Below are positions 8,096 to 17,148 of a stretch of 38,886 nt of DNA, in pieces. A program made the translations under genes and the position numbers. Numbering within the stretch: the stretch's first letter is position 1; the number at the start of each line of letters is the position of its first letter. The DNA comes from an uncultured Lachnospiraceae bacterium (GTDB taxonomy: Bacteria > Bacillota > Clostridia > Lachnospirales > Lachnospiraceae), in contig CACWQH010000026.1 of the NCBI GenBank assembly GCA_902762955.1, forward strand, positions 1 through 38,886, given 5' to 3'. The notes beneath the pieces were generated by a model, which did not search any database, was not told the DNA's origin, and saw nothing but the letters and a program-made list of their open reading frames with translations.

Positions 8096-8124
8096 TTGAT
8101 TTTTTCGATAATAACTCATACAAT
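8096..8124 (+). promoter_or_regulatory. Predicted promoter of the M56 gene and probably of the polysaccharide cluster
   Basis: TTGATT (8096-8101), a 17-bp spacer and TACAAT (8119-8124), 30 bp before the ATG at 8154. No further terminator is seen for many kilobases, so it may also drive the glycosyltransferase genes downstream. Confidence 0.5.
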
Positions 8125-8153
8125 TTATATAGTACAAATGATGGAGCACAGAT

Positions 8154-9566
8154 ATGGATATAATATGTGATATAGTAATGATGATATTGGCAGCAGACCT
8201 GACAGGGACGATACTTGCCCTTGTCTGGCTTGCTATGTTTAGATACTTTGATAAGTATCTTAGGGCGGATATAATTAATTTTACTTTAAAATGTGTAATA
8301 ATCAGCTTTTATATTCCAAGTATGTTTATTATATTATGGATAAAAACTCATCTTTTAAATGGCGTAGAAATATATTATTCGTTTTATACTAATTTTATGA
8401 GAGTGCTATCTTTTTTGATATTAACAGTTTTTGTCTACAAGCTTGTAAGAAAATTAATAAAATGGTACAAGAAATCAAAGAGGATTAACGAAGTTATTTT
8501 GTTTAAAGCAAGGGTAGAGGATGAAAATATACTGGAAGTTGTAAATGAGGTAAAAAAGAAGCTTAAGATAAAAAGAAGGTTTAAGGTGTATATGGCTGTG
8601 GGTATAGCTACACCTTTTATATACGGATTTTTCAGTCCTAAGATATATATTAAAGTTGAAAAGCTTGACAGAGACAATCTTAAAATGATACTGACACATG
8701 AGATGTATCATTATAAGCAAAAAGACCCGCTTATGAAACCTATAGCAGGTATAATGTGCTGTATGCACTGGTTTAATCCTTTATCAAGGAAGATTAAAGA
8801 TTATTATGCTACCTTTGCAGAGGCTGGTTGTGATTATAAGTGTATCAAAAAGGCAGGATATAGTTTCGAAGAATATTTCGGATGTATCTCAAAATCCTCA
8901 AAAAAGGTTTTGGCTGATTTGGTCAGTCTGATATCTATGGCAGGTGATGAAGAAAGTACACTTGAAAGAGAAAAATTGGCAAATAAGTATACATTAGGTA
9001 AGAAAAAGGGTTGGATTTTGACCTTAATTCTAACAGTATCCATAGTGACAAGCAGTACTGCCATATATGCAGCTACAGATATAACAGAATCTGTTTATAA
9101 TCTTATATTTACCAGTTCAAGTGAACAGGTGAAAGAAGCAATGATAGTTTGCGATGATGGATTTACGGAATGCTTTGAATATGATAATGATATTGAATTT
9201 GATATAATAGATTCATACATAGAGGCTGATTGTAAAAATGATAATTTTTACAGGGATATTGTAAGAGAACCGATTGGTGATAACAAAAAGCTTATATTTT
9301 TTAAATATAATGATGTTAATAAGTATGATAGATTATCGGTTTCTGCGAATGGAGAAAACATTGATTCTAATAACAGTGAAATTAAATTAGAAGTAGGTTT
9401 AATTGAGCCTGATGGAGTTATTAGATATATATCAGGTAATGATATAATAAATCATAATTTCAAAATCACTAAATCAGGTGATTATAAAGTATATATTGTA
9501 AATAAAAGTGACAATGCGATTAAAATATATGCATCACTTATGTACTACCCGCGAGAGGAGGAATAA
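8154..9566 (+). CDS. M56-family (BlaR1/MecR1-like) membrane metallopeptidase with a novel ectodomain
   Basis: A 470-residue membrane protein. Three N-terminal membrane helices (around residues 5-28, 40-65 and 78-100) are followed by a cytosolic zinc-peptidase domain with HEMYH at 182-186 and the downstream FAEAGCD segment that supplies the third ligand in this family. A fourth helix (LTLILTVSIVTSSTAIYAA) leads to an outer domain of about 150 residues. In BlaR1 this position holds a penicillin-binding sensor; here it is instead homologous to the small secreted protein encoded just upstream. Family knowledge suggests signal-induced cleavage of a cytosolic repressor, but no BlaI-like repressor gene lies in the window. 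The glycosyltransferase gene begins one base after its stop, and that gene's AGGAGG lies inside this reading frame, suggesting translational coupling. Confidence 0.85.
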   Translation: MDIICDIVMMILAADLTGTILALVWLAMFRYFDKYLRADIINFTLKCVIISFYIPSMFIILWIKTHLLNGVEIYYSFYTNFMRVLSFLILTVFVYKLVRKLIKWYKKSKRINEVILFKARVEDENILEVVNEVKKKLKIKRRFKVYMAVGIATPFIYGFFSPKIYIKVEKLDRDNLKMILTHEMYHYKQKDPLMKPIAGIMCCMHWFNPLSRKIKDYYATFAEAGCDYKCIKKAGYSFEEYFGCISKSSKKVLADLVSLISMAGDEESTLEREKLANKYTLGKKKGWILTLILTVSIVTSSTAIYAATDITESVYNLIFTSSSEQVKEAMIVCDDGFTECFEYDNDIEFDIIDSYIEADCKNDNFYRDIVREPIGDNKKLIFFKYNDVNKYDRLSVSANGENIDSNNSEIKLEVGLIEPDGVIRYISGNDIINHNFKITKSGDYKVYIVNKSDNAIKIYASLMYYPREEE

Positions 9567-9567
9567 G

Positions 9568-10482
9568 ATGGCGAAAAAAGTAAACGTACTTTTATCCTCC
9601 TACAATGGCGCAGATCATATAAGGGAGCAGATTGAAAGTATATTAGCTCAAACCTATGATAATATTAGTCTCTATGTAAGAGATGATGGTTCGGTTGACG
9701 GAACCTTGGATATCCTCAAGGAGTACGAGGCAGCAGGCAAGCTTACTCTTTATGAGGGAAAAAATGTCGGATTTATAAAAAGTTTTTTGTGGCTGGTAAG
9801 GCATGCTGAAAAGGCGGATTATTATGCCTATGCGGATCAGGATGATGAATGGCTTCCGGATAAAATAACTATGGCGGTAGAGCTTTTAGACAAGGAAGAA
9901 CAGGACAAGCCTCTTCTTTATTTTTCAAACTATAATCTTTGCGATGATGATTTGAATTTTGTTAAAACCTACGATAAGGAGGGTTTGGTTAAGCAGCCGT
10001 CTTTTGCCAATGCACTTGTAGACTGCATGCCTCTTGGATTTAATTCTGTATTTAATTACAAGGCTCAAAGCATAATAGCAAAGGATACCCCTAAGTATAG
10101 CTGCGGACATGATTGGTGGACTTATATAGTTTGCCAGGGACTTGGAAAGGTAATATATGATAACAGACCGACAGTTAACTACAGGAGAACAGGTCACAAT
10201 GTCAGTCCGGGTGGCATGAGCTTTATCAAGTTCCAGATATGGAGATTCAAAAAGTTTTTTGTTAACGATTATTTTTCAAATATAAGAAAGATGCTTAGGG
10301 AGTTCGAGTATTATTACAAGGATGATTTAAGCAAAAAAGATAAAAAAGTACTGGCTTTATTTACTCATAAGAGATATAATTTTATAGCTATGATTAAAAA
10401 GCTGTTTTATCCGCATAGATTCAGGCAGGGCTTGTTTGATGAGTTGTCTGTCAGATTTTTGTTTATTATAGGTAAATTATAA
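9568..10482 (+). CDS. GT2 glycosyltransferase, rhamnosyltransferase-like
   Basis: A 304-residue GT-A enzyme. The start at 9568 is chosen over an upstream in-frame one because AGGAGG lies about seven bases ahead and the fold begins here (KVNVLLSSYNGADHI). The nucleotide-sugar strand with RDDGSVDGT and the DxD region ADQDDEWLPDK are intact. The DQDDEW form is typical of the family that transfers L-rhamnose onto cell-wall polysaccharide. It has no membrane segment, so it probably acts at the inner face of the membrane. It is coupled to the M56 gene and opens the polysaccharide cluster. Substrate is inferred from motif style only. Confidence 0.82.
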   Translation: MAKKVNVLLSSYNGADHIREQIESILAQTYDNISLYVRDDGSVDGTLDILKEYEAAGKLTLYEGKNVGFIKSFLWLVRHAEKADYYAYADQDDEWLPDKITMAVELLDKEEQDKPLLYFSNYNLCDDDLNFVKTYDKEGLVKQPSFANALVDCMPLGFNSVFNYKAQSIIAKDTPKYSCGHDWWTYIVCQGLGKVIYDNRPTVNYRRTGHNVSPGGMSFIKFQIWRFKKFFVNDYFSNIRKMLREFEYYYKDDLSKKDKKVLALFTHKRYNFIAMIKKLFYPHRFRQGLFDELSVRFLFIIGKL

Positions 10483-10533
10483 TATTATATGACATAATGA
10501 GCGGTGCGGCAGCTTTTGGAATGGAGATTTTTT

Positions 10534-11946
10534 ATGAGTTTTATTGAAAGACTTCGCAATAAAGAGGTTTTGTCGGTGGAGCACATTTTTCTTGTAATGG
10601 CACTGCTTTTCGGACTTTTTATTGCGGTAATCGGAACTCCTTTTCAGGAGTGCGACGGATGGTCTCATTTTATAAGAGCTGTAGATGTATCATATGGTAA
10701 TGTGTTTGCACCGGTTGTGACCTTTAGTCATGATGGTGGTGTGGCAGTGGTTCCCGACAATTTTGGCGACATTGATTTTAAGATAATCGATCCAACAGAA
10801 GATGGTGCGGGAACTGCATTTAAAGAGCATTTAAAAAGCTTTAAATTTTCTAAAAATAAATCTACGATGGAGTTTGGCGAGGGGATAATGTCTGTATTTT
10901 ACTATCCTCAGGCGCTCGGGCTTTTTATCGGACGACTTCTTAATCTGAGTGTTTTTGGCTGCGTATTGCTGGGGAAATTATTTAATCTCCTTTGCTTTGT
11001 GTGGCTTTCTTATAAGGCGATTTGCATAACTCCGATTTTAAAAAATTCTATGATTGTAATTGCACTTTTACCGATGTCTTTATATCAGGCGGCATCTTAT
11101 TCACCGGATGCTATGTTAAATGGTTTGTGCTTCCTCTTTGCGGCACTCTGCTTTTATTATGCCTTTGGAGATAAAGAAGAGCTTGGGTATAAGGAGGTGC
11201 TTTTGCTTGGTATAATACTTGCATTTATTTTTCTTTGTAAGTATGTTTATGTATTTTTGGGACTTCTGGTATTTTTGATTCCGATGAAAAAGTTCGGAGA
11301 CAAGAAAGAGTATTTCAAGAAATTTATGTTTGCGCTTGTACCCTTGCTTTTGCTGGGTATAATAGCTGTCTATGCTGCGGTTTCGGCACTTTCTTCTTCA
11401 CAAAATGCGGCTGCAGAAATTATCAATGAAACTGCTTCTTCAACCGGAGAAAGCAGTATGTCAACTCTTGAATTTTTATTTGCTTCACCTTTAAATATAT
11501 TTAAGATTCTGTTCCATACATTTACGGATAAATTTACTGATTATGTACTTTGGTTAAATGTACTCGGCTCGCTTAATTATTCGCTCGGACCACTTATATA
11601 TATTGTGCCGATGTTTGCGCTTTATGTGTTTGGAAGCGAGGTTTCTGCAGCAGGAATAGATATAAGAGTAAGGGATAAGGTGCTTTGCGGTGTTACATTT
11701 TTACTTATCTCAATATGCATTGTACTTGGAATGTATATAGGCGAGACAAGGGTAAATTTTGCCGGCAGCTATGTCGTTCAGGGCGTACAGGGAAGGTATT
11801 TTATAGCAGCATTTCCTGCACTTGCTTTAGTTCTGGCACCACGAGGACGCTCCGGGGAAAGTAAGATATTTAACTATATACTTTTAGGTGTGGAATTTGT
11901 TATACTGTGTATAGCGGTTTATTTCTTAAGGACGAACTGCTATTAA
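10534..11946 (+). CDS. DUF2142-like polytopic membrane protein
   Basis: A 470-residue integral membrane protein with roughly ten to twelve hydrophobic helices. The ATG at 10534 follows GGAG with good spacing; an upstream GTG (10504) is less likely. Early residues include PFQECDGWSHFIRA, a large outer loop follows, and the middle holds LLPMSLYQAASYSPDAMLN, the signature I associate with DUF2142 (a GT-C-like superfamily found in polysaccharide clusters). The acidic/His residues in the first outer loop resemble those of lipid-sugar-using GT-C transferases. In this cluster it may add a sugar outside the membrane or act as the polymerase, since no ordinary Wzy is seen; that role is inference. Confidence 0.75.
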   Translation: MSFIERLRNKEVLSVEHIFLVMALLFGLFIAVIGTPFQECDGWSHFIRAVDVSYGNVFAPVVTFSHDGGVAVVPDNFGDIDFKIIDPTEDGAGTAFKEHLKSFKFSKNKSTMEFGEGIMSVFYYPQALGLFIGRLLNLSVFGCVLLGKLFNLLCFVWLSYKAICITPILKNSMIVIALLPMSLYQAASYSPDAMLNGLCFLFAALCFYYAFGDKEELGYKEVLLLGIILAFIFLCKYVYVFLGLLVFLIPMKKFGDKKEYFKKFMFALVPLLLLGIIAVYAAVSALSSSQNAAAEIINETASSTGESSMSTLEFLFASPLNIFKILFHTFTDKFTDYVLWLNVLGSLNYSLGPLIYIVPMFALYVFGSEVSAAGIDIRVRDKVLCGVTFLLISICIVLGMYIGETRVNFAGSYVVQGVQGRYFIAAFPALALVLAPRGRSGESKIFNYILLGVEFVILCIAVYFLRTNCY

Positions 11947-11990
11947 TAAATAATGTGATTATTATATATAATTTATGATTGGATGTTATT

Positions 11991-12953
11991 ATGAGATTTT
12001 CGATTGTTTTGGTAACCTACAATGCAGATATTAATAAGGTTAAGCTTACTCTCAAATCTGTTCTTATGCAGAGCTTTAAGGATTATGAGATTGTGGTTTC
12101 GGATGATGGTTCCGAAGATAATCATTTTGGCGAGATAGAGGAGTTTTTTGCGGAGTATAATTTTGATAATTATGTGCTTGTTCCGCACGACGAAAATCAG
12201 GGCACGGTTAAGAATCTTATATCTGCGCTTGAACACTCAAGCGGAGAGTATGTGAGGGATTTTGGCCCGGGTGATTTGTTTTATGCGGAGGACTCTCTTG
12301 AAAAGCTTGATAAGTTTCTTAAAAAGAATCCTTGCGATATAAGCTTTGGCCTGATTAAGAGTTATCAGATAAACGGTGATAAGCTTGACAAGGCGGAGTT
12401 TTGCCATCCGTTTGATATCCAGGCATACAGGAAAAAGGATAATCGTGACAGGATTTTAAGAAATCTTATCCTTTATGGGGATAATATCTGTGGAGCTTCG
12501 TTTGTAAATAAGAAAGATGTTTACCTTGATTACTTGAATAAAATCAGCAAATATGTTAAGTATGAAGAGGATATATATGTTGTGCTGGCTGCCCTTGAGG
12601 GTAAAAGCATAAAGCTGTTTGACAGATATCTTATCTGGTATGAAACGGACATAGGAGTTTCTACCGGAGGGAACAGTAAGTTTTCAGAGCTTTTAAGAAA
12701 GGATGTAGATAACTTTTTCAATATGCTTTTTAAGGAATATCCGGATGAAAAGTATGTTAAAAAAAGAAAGCGTGTTGCACCGTTTTTTGCGATTAAGAAT
12801 CTTTATCTTAGGACGATTCTTCGTATGACGGTTAATCCGGGTGCACTTGTATATATTATTATCTCCTTTTTGGAGAGAATGCTTGGACTGCATAAGGATA
12901 AAAAGAGCAAAGACGGATTTATGGATGACGATGCATTTTGGAAGGAATTGTAA
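11991..12953 (+). CDS. GT2 glycosyltransferase
   Basis: A 320-residue GT-A family 2 glycosyltransferase. The ATG at 11991 begins directly with the first beta strand (FSIVLVTYNADINKVKLTL). VVSDDGSEDNH is the nucleotide-binding strand, and the DxD-like position reads VRDFGPGDLFY, where the usual D-x-D is replaced by G-P-G-D. That is an unusual variant seen in some GT2 enzymes. The C-terminal segment (residues ~270-310) contains a hydrophobic helix that could lie on the membrane. It lies 44 bp after the DUF2142-like gene. Donor and acceptor cannot be assigned. Confidence 0.8.
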   Translation: MRFSIVLVTYNADINKVKLTLKSVLMQSFKDYEIVVSDDGSEDNHFGEIEEFFAEYNFDNYVLVPHDENQGTVKNLISALEHSSGEYVRDFGPGDLFYAEDSLEKLDKFLKKNPCDISFGLIKSYQINGDKLDKAEFCHPFDIQAYRKKDNRDRILRNLILYGDNICGASFVNKKDVYLDYLNKISKYVKYEEDIYVVLAALEGKSIKLFDRYLIWYETDIGVSTGGNSKFSELLRKDVDNFFNMLFKEYPDEKYVKKRKRVAPFFAIKNLYLRTILRMTVNPGALVYIIISFLERMLGLHKDKKSKDGFMDDDAFWKEL

Positions 12954-13042
12954 GATTGATTCATGGAGTGGCTTATAAAGATGATTGAGGTATATATGAT
13001 GTAATCGGATTACAGGTCGTTTCGGAAGGGTGGATTATAAGT

Positions 13043-13447
13043 ATGGAAATTAAGAAATACCAATTTCAGATTCATGGTGATGACAGAGGGCAGCTTATCG
13101 CTCTTGAAGAGATGAAGGATATTCCTTTTGAGATTAAAAGGGTTTATTATATGTATGATACTCTGAAGGGTGTAAGGAGAGGTTTTCATGCACATAAGAG
13201 TCTGGAGCAGATTCTTATATGTATCCACGGAACCTGTAAAATTCTTCTGGATAATGGTTCTGAAAAAGTGGAAGTTCTTTTGGATAAACCGTATGAGGGA
13301 CTTTATATATCAAATGATATATGGAGGGAAATGTTTGATTTTTCTCCGGATGCGGTTTTGATGGTGCTTGCCTCGGAGTATTATGATGAGGCGGATTATA
13401 TAAGAAATTATGATGAATTTTTGAAGTATATAGGAAAAAAGAGGTAA
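13043..13447 (+). CDS. fdtA: FdtA/QdtA-type dTDP-4-oxo-6-deoxyglucose 3,4-oxoisomerase (WxcM-like cupin)
   Basis: A 134-residue single-domain cupin of the usual size for FdtA/QdtA. The family core is intact: [21 protein letters not shown], then [19 protein letters not shown] with the two catalytic histidines of H-A-H. It turns dTDP-4-oxo-6-deoxy-D-glucose into the 3-oxo isomer, the first committed step to dTDP-Fuc3N or dTDP-Qui3N. The galacto/gluco outcome (FdtA versus QdtA) cannot be read from the sequence, so the symbol is provisional. The partner aminotransferase starts within a few bases of its stop. The RmlA/RmlB enzymes that would supply the substrate are not in the window. Confidence 0.85.
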   Translation: MEIKKYQFQIHGDDRGQLIALEEMKDIPFEIKRVYYMYDTLKGVRRGFHAHKSLEQILICIHGTCKILLDNGSEKVEVLLDKPYEGLYISNDIWREMFDFSPDAVLMVLASEYYDEADYIRNYDEFLKYIGKKR

Positions 13448-13452
13448 CTGTG

Positions 13453-14553
13453 ATGATGAATATTCCTTTTGCATCTGTTGATGTGATGCATAGAGAAATT
13501 GAAGATAAGATGCTTGCGGCATTTAAGAGAGTTTATGACAATAACTGGTTTATACAGGGTAAGGAGTGCGAGGAGTTTGAAAAGGAATTTGCGGCTTACT
13601 GCGGTGCGGACTACTGTGTTGGCTGTGGCAACGGACTTGATGCTCTTTATCTTATATTACGTGCCTACGGTATAGGCGAGGGTGATGAGGTTATCGTACC
13701 TTCCAATACCTATATAGCGACCGCACTTGCAGTTTCTTATACAGGTGCAAAGCCGGTATTTGTTGAACCGATTATCGATACATTTAATATTAATCCGGAT
13801 TTAATTGAGGCTGCCGTTACCGACAGAACCAAGGCTGTTATGGCGGTTCACCTTTACGGACAGCCTGCCCGTATGGATGAGATTAAGAAGGTTGCCGCAA
13901 AGTATGGTTTAAAGGTTATTGAGGATTCGGCACAGGCACATGGTGCGATTTATAAGGGTGTCAAGACAGGCGTGCTGGGTGATGCGGCAGGCTTTAGTCT
14001 TTATCCGGGTAAGAATCTCGGCGCATTGGGCGACGGAGGCGTTATCGTTACAAATGATAAGGAACTCGCAGATAAGTGTCGTGCACTCGGCAATTATGGT
14101 TCTGACTACAAATATCATCATATCTACAAGGGCAATAATTCCCGACTTGATGAAGTTCAGGCTGCACTGCTTCGTGTCAAGCTTGAGTGCCTTGATAAGT
14201 GGAACCAAAGAAGAAATGAGATAGCGCGCATGTATATAGATGGTATAACCAATGATAAGGTGGTCCTTCCTGTTACCGATGAAGGTGTGACACATGTATA
14301 TCATATCTTTGGTATAAGATGCAGCGAGCGTGATGCTTTGGAAAAGTATCTTAATGACAAGGGTATCGGTACCAACAAACATTATCCTATACCTATGCAT
14401 CTTCAGGGAGCTTATGAGGAGCTTGGATTTAAGGAGGGAGATTTCCCTATCGCAGAGGAGATTTCCAAAACCGAACTCAGTCTGCCGATGTACTATGGTA
14501 TGACCGATGAAGAGGTTTCTTATGTGATTGATGCTATTAATGCATGGAGATAA
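13453..14553 (+). CDS. fdtB: DegT/DnrJ/EryC1/StrS-type sugar 3-aminotransferase (FdtB/QdtB-like)
   Basis: A 366-residue PLP enzyme of the sugar aminotransferase family. The lysine that forms the Schiff base is in [15 protein letters not shown] (Lys187 from this start). Other family marks are [47 protein letters not shown] and [16 protein letters not shown]. With the oxoisomerase just upstream it should aminate dTDP-3-oxo-6-deoxyhexose at C3, using glutamate as donor. GTG, ATG and ATG codons occur in a row (13450, 13453, 13456); GAGG at 13441-13444 favours 13453. FdtB versus QdtB is not resolved. The stop of the preceding gene lies only five bases before. Confidence 0.88.
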   Translation: MMNIPFASVDVMHREIEDKMLAAFKRVYDNNWFIQGKECEEFEKEFAAYCGADYCVGCGNGLDALYLILRAYGIGEGDEVIVPSNTYIATALAVSYTGAKPVFVEPIIDTFNINPDLIEAAVTDRTKAVMAVHLYGQPARMDEIKKVAAKYGLKVIEDSAQAHGAIYKGVKTGVLGDAAGFSLYPGKNLGALGDGGVIVTNDKELADKCRALGNYGSDYKYHHIYKGNNSRLDEVQAALLRVKLECLDKWNQRRNEIARMYIDGITNDKVVLPVTDEGVTHVYHIFGIRCSERDALEKYLNDKGIGTNKHYPIPMHLQGAYEELGFKEGDFPIAEEISKTELSLPMYYGMTDEEVSYVIDAINAWR

Positions 14554-14629
14554 TGAGGTTTAATACTTCATGTAAGAATGATTGCTTGGAGCAATATAAT
14601 AAATATTTTTAATGATAAGAGGATATATC

Positions 14630-15616
14630 ATGTTTAGATTTGAGTATTTTGACAGTTCTAAAGAAAAGGACTGGGATAATTTTATAGATGAAAGATCGGT
14701 CAACGGTACATTTCTTGTGAGCAGAAGATTTCTTAATTATCATCCTGAAGGCAGGTTTAAGGATGTGTCGCTTATCATTTACAATGAAAAAAATAATATA
14801 GCTGCACTGTGTCCGGCATGTGAGGTTTCTATAGATGGTAAGAGGACTTTTTTCTCTCACAAAGGCAGTACCTTTGGAGGAATTATAATTGATAAAAAGC
14901 ATTATAATGCCAAGTATGTAATGGCTATGGTGGCAGAGTTAAAGGAGTTTTTGCTGGGCGAGGGCTATGAAAGGGTTTATCTCAAACAGACCTCTGATAT
15001 TTTTTCTACGGTGGAGAGTGACCTGTTTCAGTATGCGTATTGTTATCACGGTTTTAAGGAATACAAGGAGCTTAGCACCTATGTTGACTATGCCGGATAC
15101 AAGGAGGATATTATCTCCAATCTCGCGCAGGGTAAGCGTACCAATGTCCATAACTGTATCAAGGAGGGACTGGTTGTAAAGCCTTTGACTTCGGATGAAG
15201 ACATTGCTAAATTTTATGATATACTTTGTGAGAATCTTGCCAAGTACGATACCAAGCCGGTTCATACTCTCGAGGAGCTGCTTGAATTTAAAAATAACAG
15301 ACTGGTTGATGAGTGTGGATTTTTTGGTATCTATAAGGATGATGAGATGCTTGCCGGTTCGATGATGTTTTATTTTCCGAAGGCAGGCTGTGCTCATACA
15401 CAGTATCTTGCGGCAAGGCAGGCATACAACAAGCTTAGCCCTATGACATTTATGTATTATTCAATGATTGACGAGATGAAAAAGAGGGGCTATGCCCGAA
15501 TTTCATGGGGTACCGCTACGGAAGATCTGGGCAGGTATCTCAATATGGGACTTATTACGAGCAAGGAGGATTTTGGAAGCTCCTACTGTAATAATCTTAT
15601 CTATGCTTTGGAGTAA
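14630..15616 (+). CDS. FemAB/GNAT-fold acyltransferase, probable N-acyltransferase for the 3-amino sugar
   Basis: A 328-residue protein of the Acetyltransf_6/FemAB-like type. The ATG at 14630 follows AAGAGG by seven bases. It has a tandem GNAT architecture: an N-terminal half with FSHKGSTFGGIII, and a C-terminal half with DDEMLAGSMMFYF, AHTQYLAARQAYN and a final strand RGYARISWGTATED. The location immediately after the FdtA/FdtB pair suggests that it acylates the new 3-amino group; in characterised Fuc3N/Qui3N loci that step is done by a left-handed-beta-helix enzyme (FdtC/QdtC), which is absent here. Alternatively it adds an amino acid to a sugar or peptide. The chemistry is inferred from context. 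Confidence 0.72.
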   Translation: MFRFEYFDSSKEKDWDNFIDERSVNGTFLVSRRFLNYHPEGRFKDVSLIIYNEKNNIAALCPACEVSIDGKRTFFSHKGSTFGGIIIDKKHYNAKYVMAMVAELKEFLLGEGYERVYLKQTSDIFSTVESDLFQYAYCYHGFKEYKELSTYVDYAGYKEDIISNLAQGKRTNVHNCIKEGLVVKPLTSDEDIAKFYDILCENLAKYDTKPVHTLEELLEFKNNRLVDECGFFGIYKDDEMLAGSMMFYFPKAGCAHTQYLAARQAYNKLSPMTFMYYSMIDEMKKRGYARISWGTATEDLGRYLNMGLITSKEDFGSSYCNNLIYALE

Positions 15617-15618
15617 TT

Positions 15619-17076
15619 ATGAAGAAAAAGATATCCGGATTATTAAATATATATAAAAATATGTCGATTCCGGCTAAAGCATCAATTTGGTTTTTATTCT
15701 GCAATATATTGCAGATGGGATTAAATGTTCTTTCGACTCCTATCTTTACAAGAATTATGGAACCTGATGAATTCGGAATTACCAATACCTATAATTCATG
15801 GAGAAGCATTCTTATAATATTCACTTCCGTAAATCTTTCCTATGGTGTATTTAATAATGCAATGGTTAAGTACGAGGATGCCGAAACCAGAGACAGGTAT
15901 GTATCCAGTATGCAGTTTTTGTATACTCTTATTACATGCTCTTATTTTGTTTTTTATCTTTTGGCAAGAGACTGGTGTAACCATGTGCTTAAGATGTCTA
16001 CCGGGCTTGTGGTTATGATGTTCGTTGATTTGATTTGTTATCCGGCACTGCTTTTCTGGAGTGGCAGACAGAGGTATGAATTTAAGTACAAATGGTTGGT
16101 TATCGTAACACTCCTTATGACACTTCTTAGTATAGGTGTTGGAGTAGTGGCGGTTTTATTTAGTGAAGATAAAGCTATGGCCAAGATTACATCTACTATA
16201 GCGGTCAATGTCTTGTTTGGCGGTTTCTTTTACGGATATCAGCTTGTGAAGGGTAAAAAGCTTGTAAACCTGAAGTTCTGGAAATACGCATTGGCATTTA
16301 ATATCCCGCTTATTCCACATTACCTTTCGGAAATGATACTTACCCAATCGGACAGGATTATGATTTCCAATCTTGAAAGCGATGCAGCGACTGCTAATTA
16401 TACGATAGCCTACAGTATAGTTTTGATAATGCAGCTGGTTATGTCAGCTATAAGTGCTTCGTATCTTCCATGGAGCTATGAACAGCTTAAAAAGAATAAT
16501 TATGAGGCTTTAAAAAAGATGGGCAATATTTTGCTTATTATGATATCGGGTTGTATTTTCCTTTTGATGATGTTCGTACCTGAAATCATCTTCCTGTTTG
16601 CCGGAAATAAATATGCCGATGCTGTTTATTGCATACCTCCTATAGCGCTGAGTATTTTCTTTATGTTTTTATATGATCTTTTTTCAACGGTAGAGTTTTT
16701 TTATGCAAAAAATATATTTGTAATGATTGCATCTGTTACGGCAGCTGCATTAAATGTAGGACTTAATGCATATTTTATACCTATATACGGATATCATGCG
16801 GCGGGTTATACTACATTGTTCTGTTATTTCTTCTATGCTGTGGGACATTTCATATTTTACAGATATATCTGTAAAAAGACACTTGGAATAAAAGAAATAT
16901 ATGATAAAAAGTTTATACTGCTTTTGTCTGCGATTATGTTTGCGATAACGCTTACCGTTAATCTGGTATATGATAAGATTATTGTAAGATATATTATTGC
17001 TGCGATAATTATTGTGATAGCATTTTTTAAGCGTAATTTTATATTGGATAAGCTTAAGCTTATGAAGGAAAAGTAG
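15619..17076 (+). CDS. Wzx-type polysaccharide flippase (MOP superfamily)
   Basis: A 485-residue membrane protein with about twelve to fourteen predicted helices and no soluble domain, the usual size for polysaccharide transport (Wzx/MurJ/RfbX) proteins. The first helix is followed by STPIFTRIMEPDEFGITNTYNSW, the family's N-terminal loop signature. IPLIPHYLSEMILTQSDRIMI is the conserved centre. It should move the lipid-linked repeat unit across the cytoplasmic membrane. It starts two bases after the acyltransferase stop with GGAG inside the upstream gene, so the genes are coupled. A 16-base stretch of its 3' end is duplicated just beyond its stop codon. Confidence 0.88.
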   Translation: MKKKISGLLNIYKNMSIPAKASIWFLFCNILQMGLNVLSTPIFTRIMEPDEFGITNTYNSWRSILIIFTSVNLSYGVFNNAMVKYEDAETRDRYVSSMQFLYTLITCSYFVFYLLARDWCNHVLKMSTGLVVMMFVDLICYPALLFWSGRQRYEFKYKWLVIVTLLMTLLSIGVGVVAVLFSEDKAMAKITSTIAVNVLFGGFFYGYQLVKGKKLVNLKFWKYALAFNIPLIPHYLSEMILTQSDRIMISNLESDAATANYTIAYSIVLIMQLVMSAISASYLPWSYEQLKKNNYEALKKMGNILLIMISGCIFLLMMFVPEIIFLFAGNKYADAVYCIPPIALSIFFMFLYDLFSTVEFFYAKNIFVMIASVTAAALNVGLNAYFIPIYGYHAAGYTTLFCYFFYAVGHFIFYRYICKKTLGIKEIYDKKFILLLSAIMFAITLTVNLVYDKIIVRYIIAAIIIVIAFFKRNFILDKLKLMKEK

Positions 17077-17148
17077 TTTATAAAGAATAATTAGCTTATG
17101 AAGGAAAAATAAGCTTTAAAATGATAGTAACCTGTGAAGGAGAATTAA

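Noticed and set aside
7946-8149. Minus-strand ORF of 67 codons in the gap before the M56 gene
   Set aside because: It overlaps a terminator and a promoter, has no ribosome binding site, and its composition is that of A/T-rich intergenic DNA.
13909-14400. Long antisense ORF (163 codons) opposite the FdtB-type gene
   Set aside because: The plus-strand protein has every motif of the aminotransferase family; the antisense frame shows no family resemblance, start signal or promoter.
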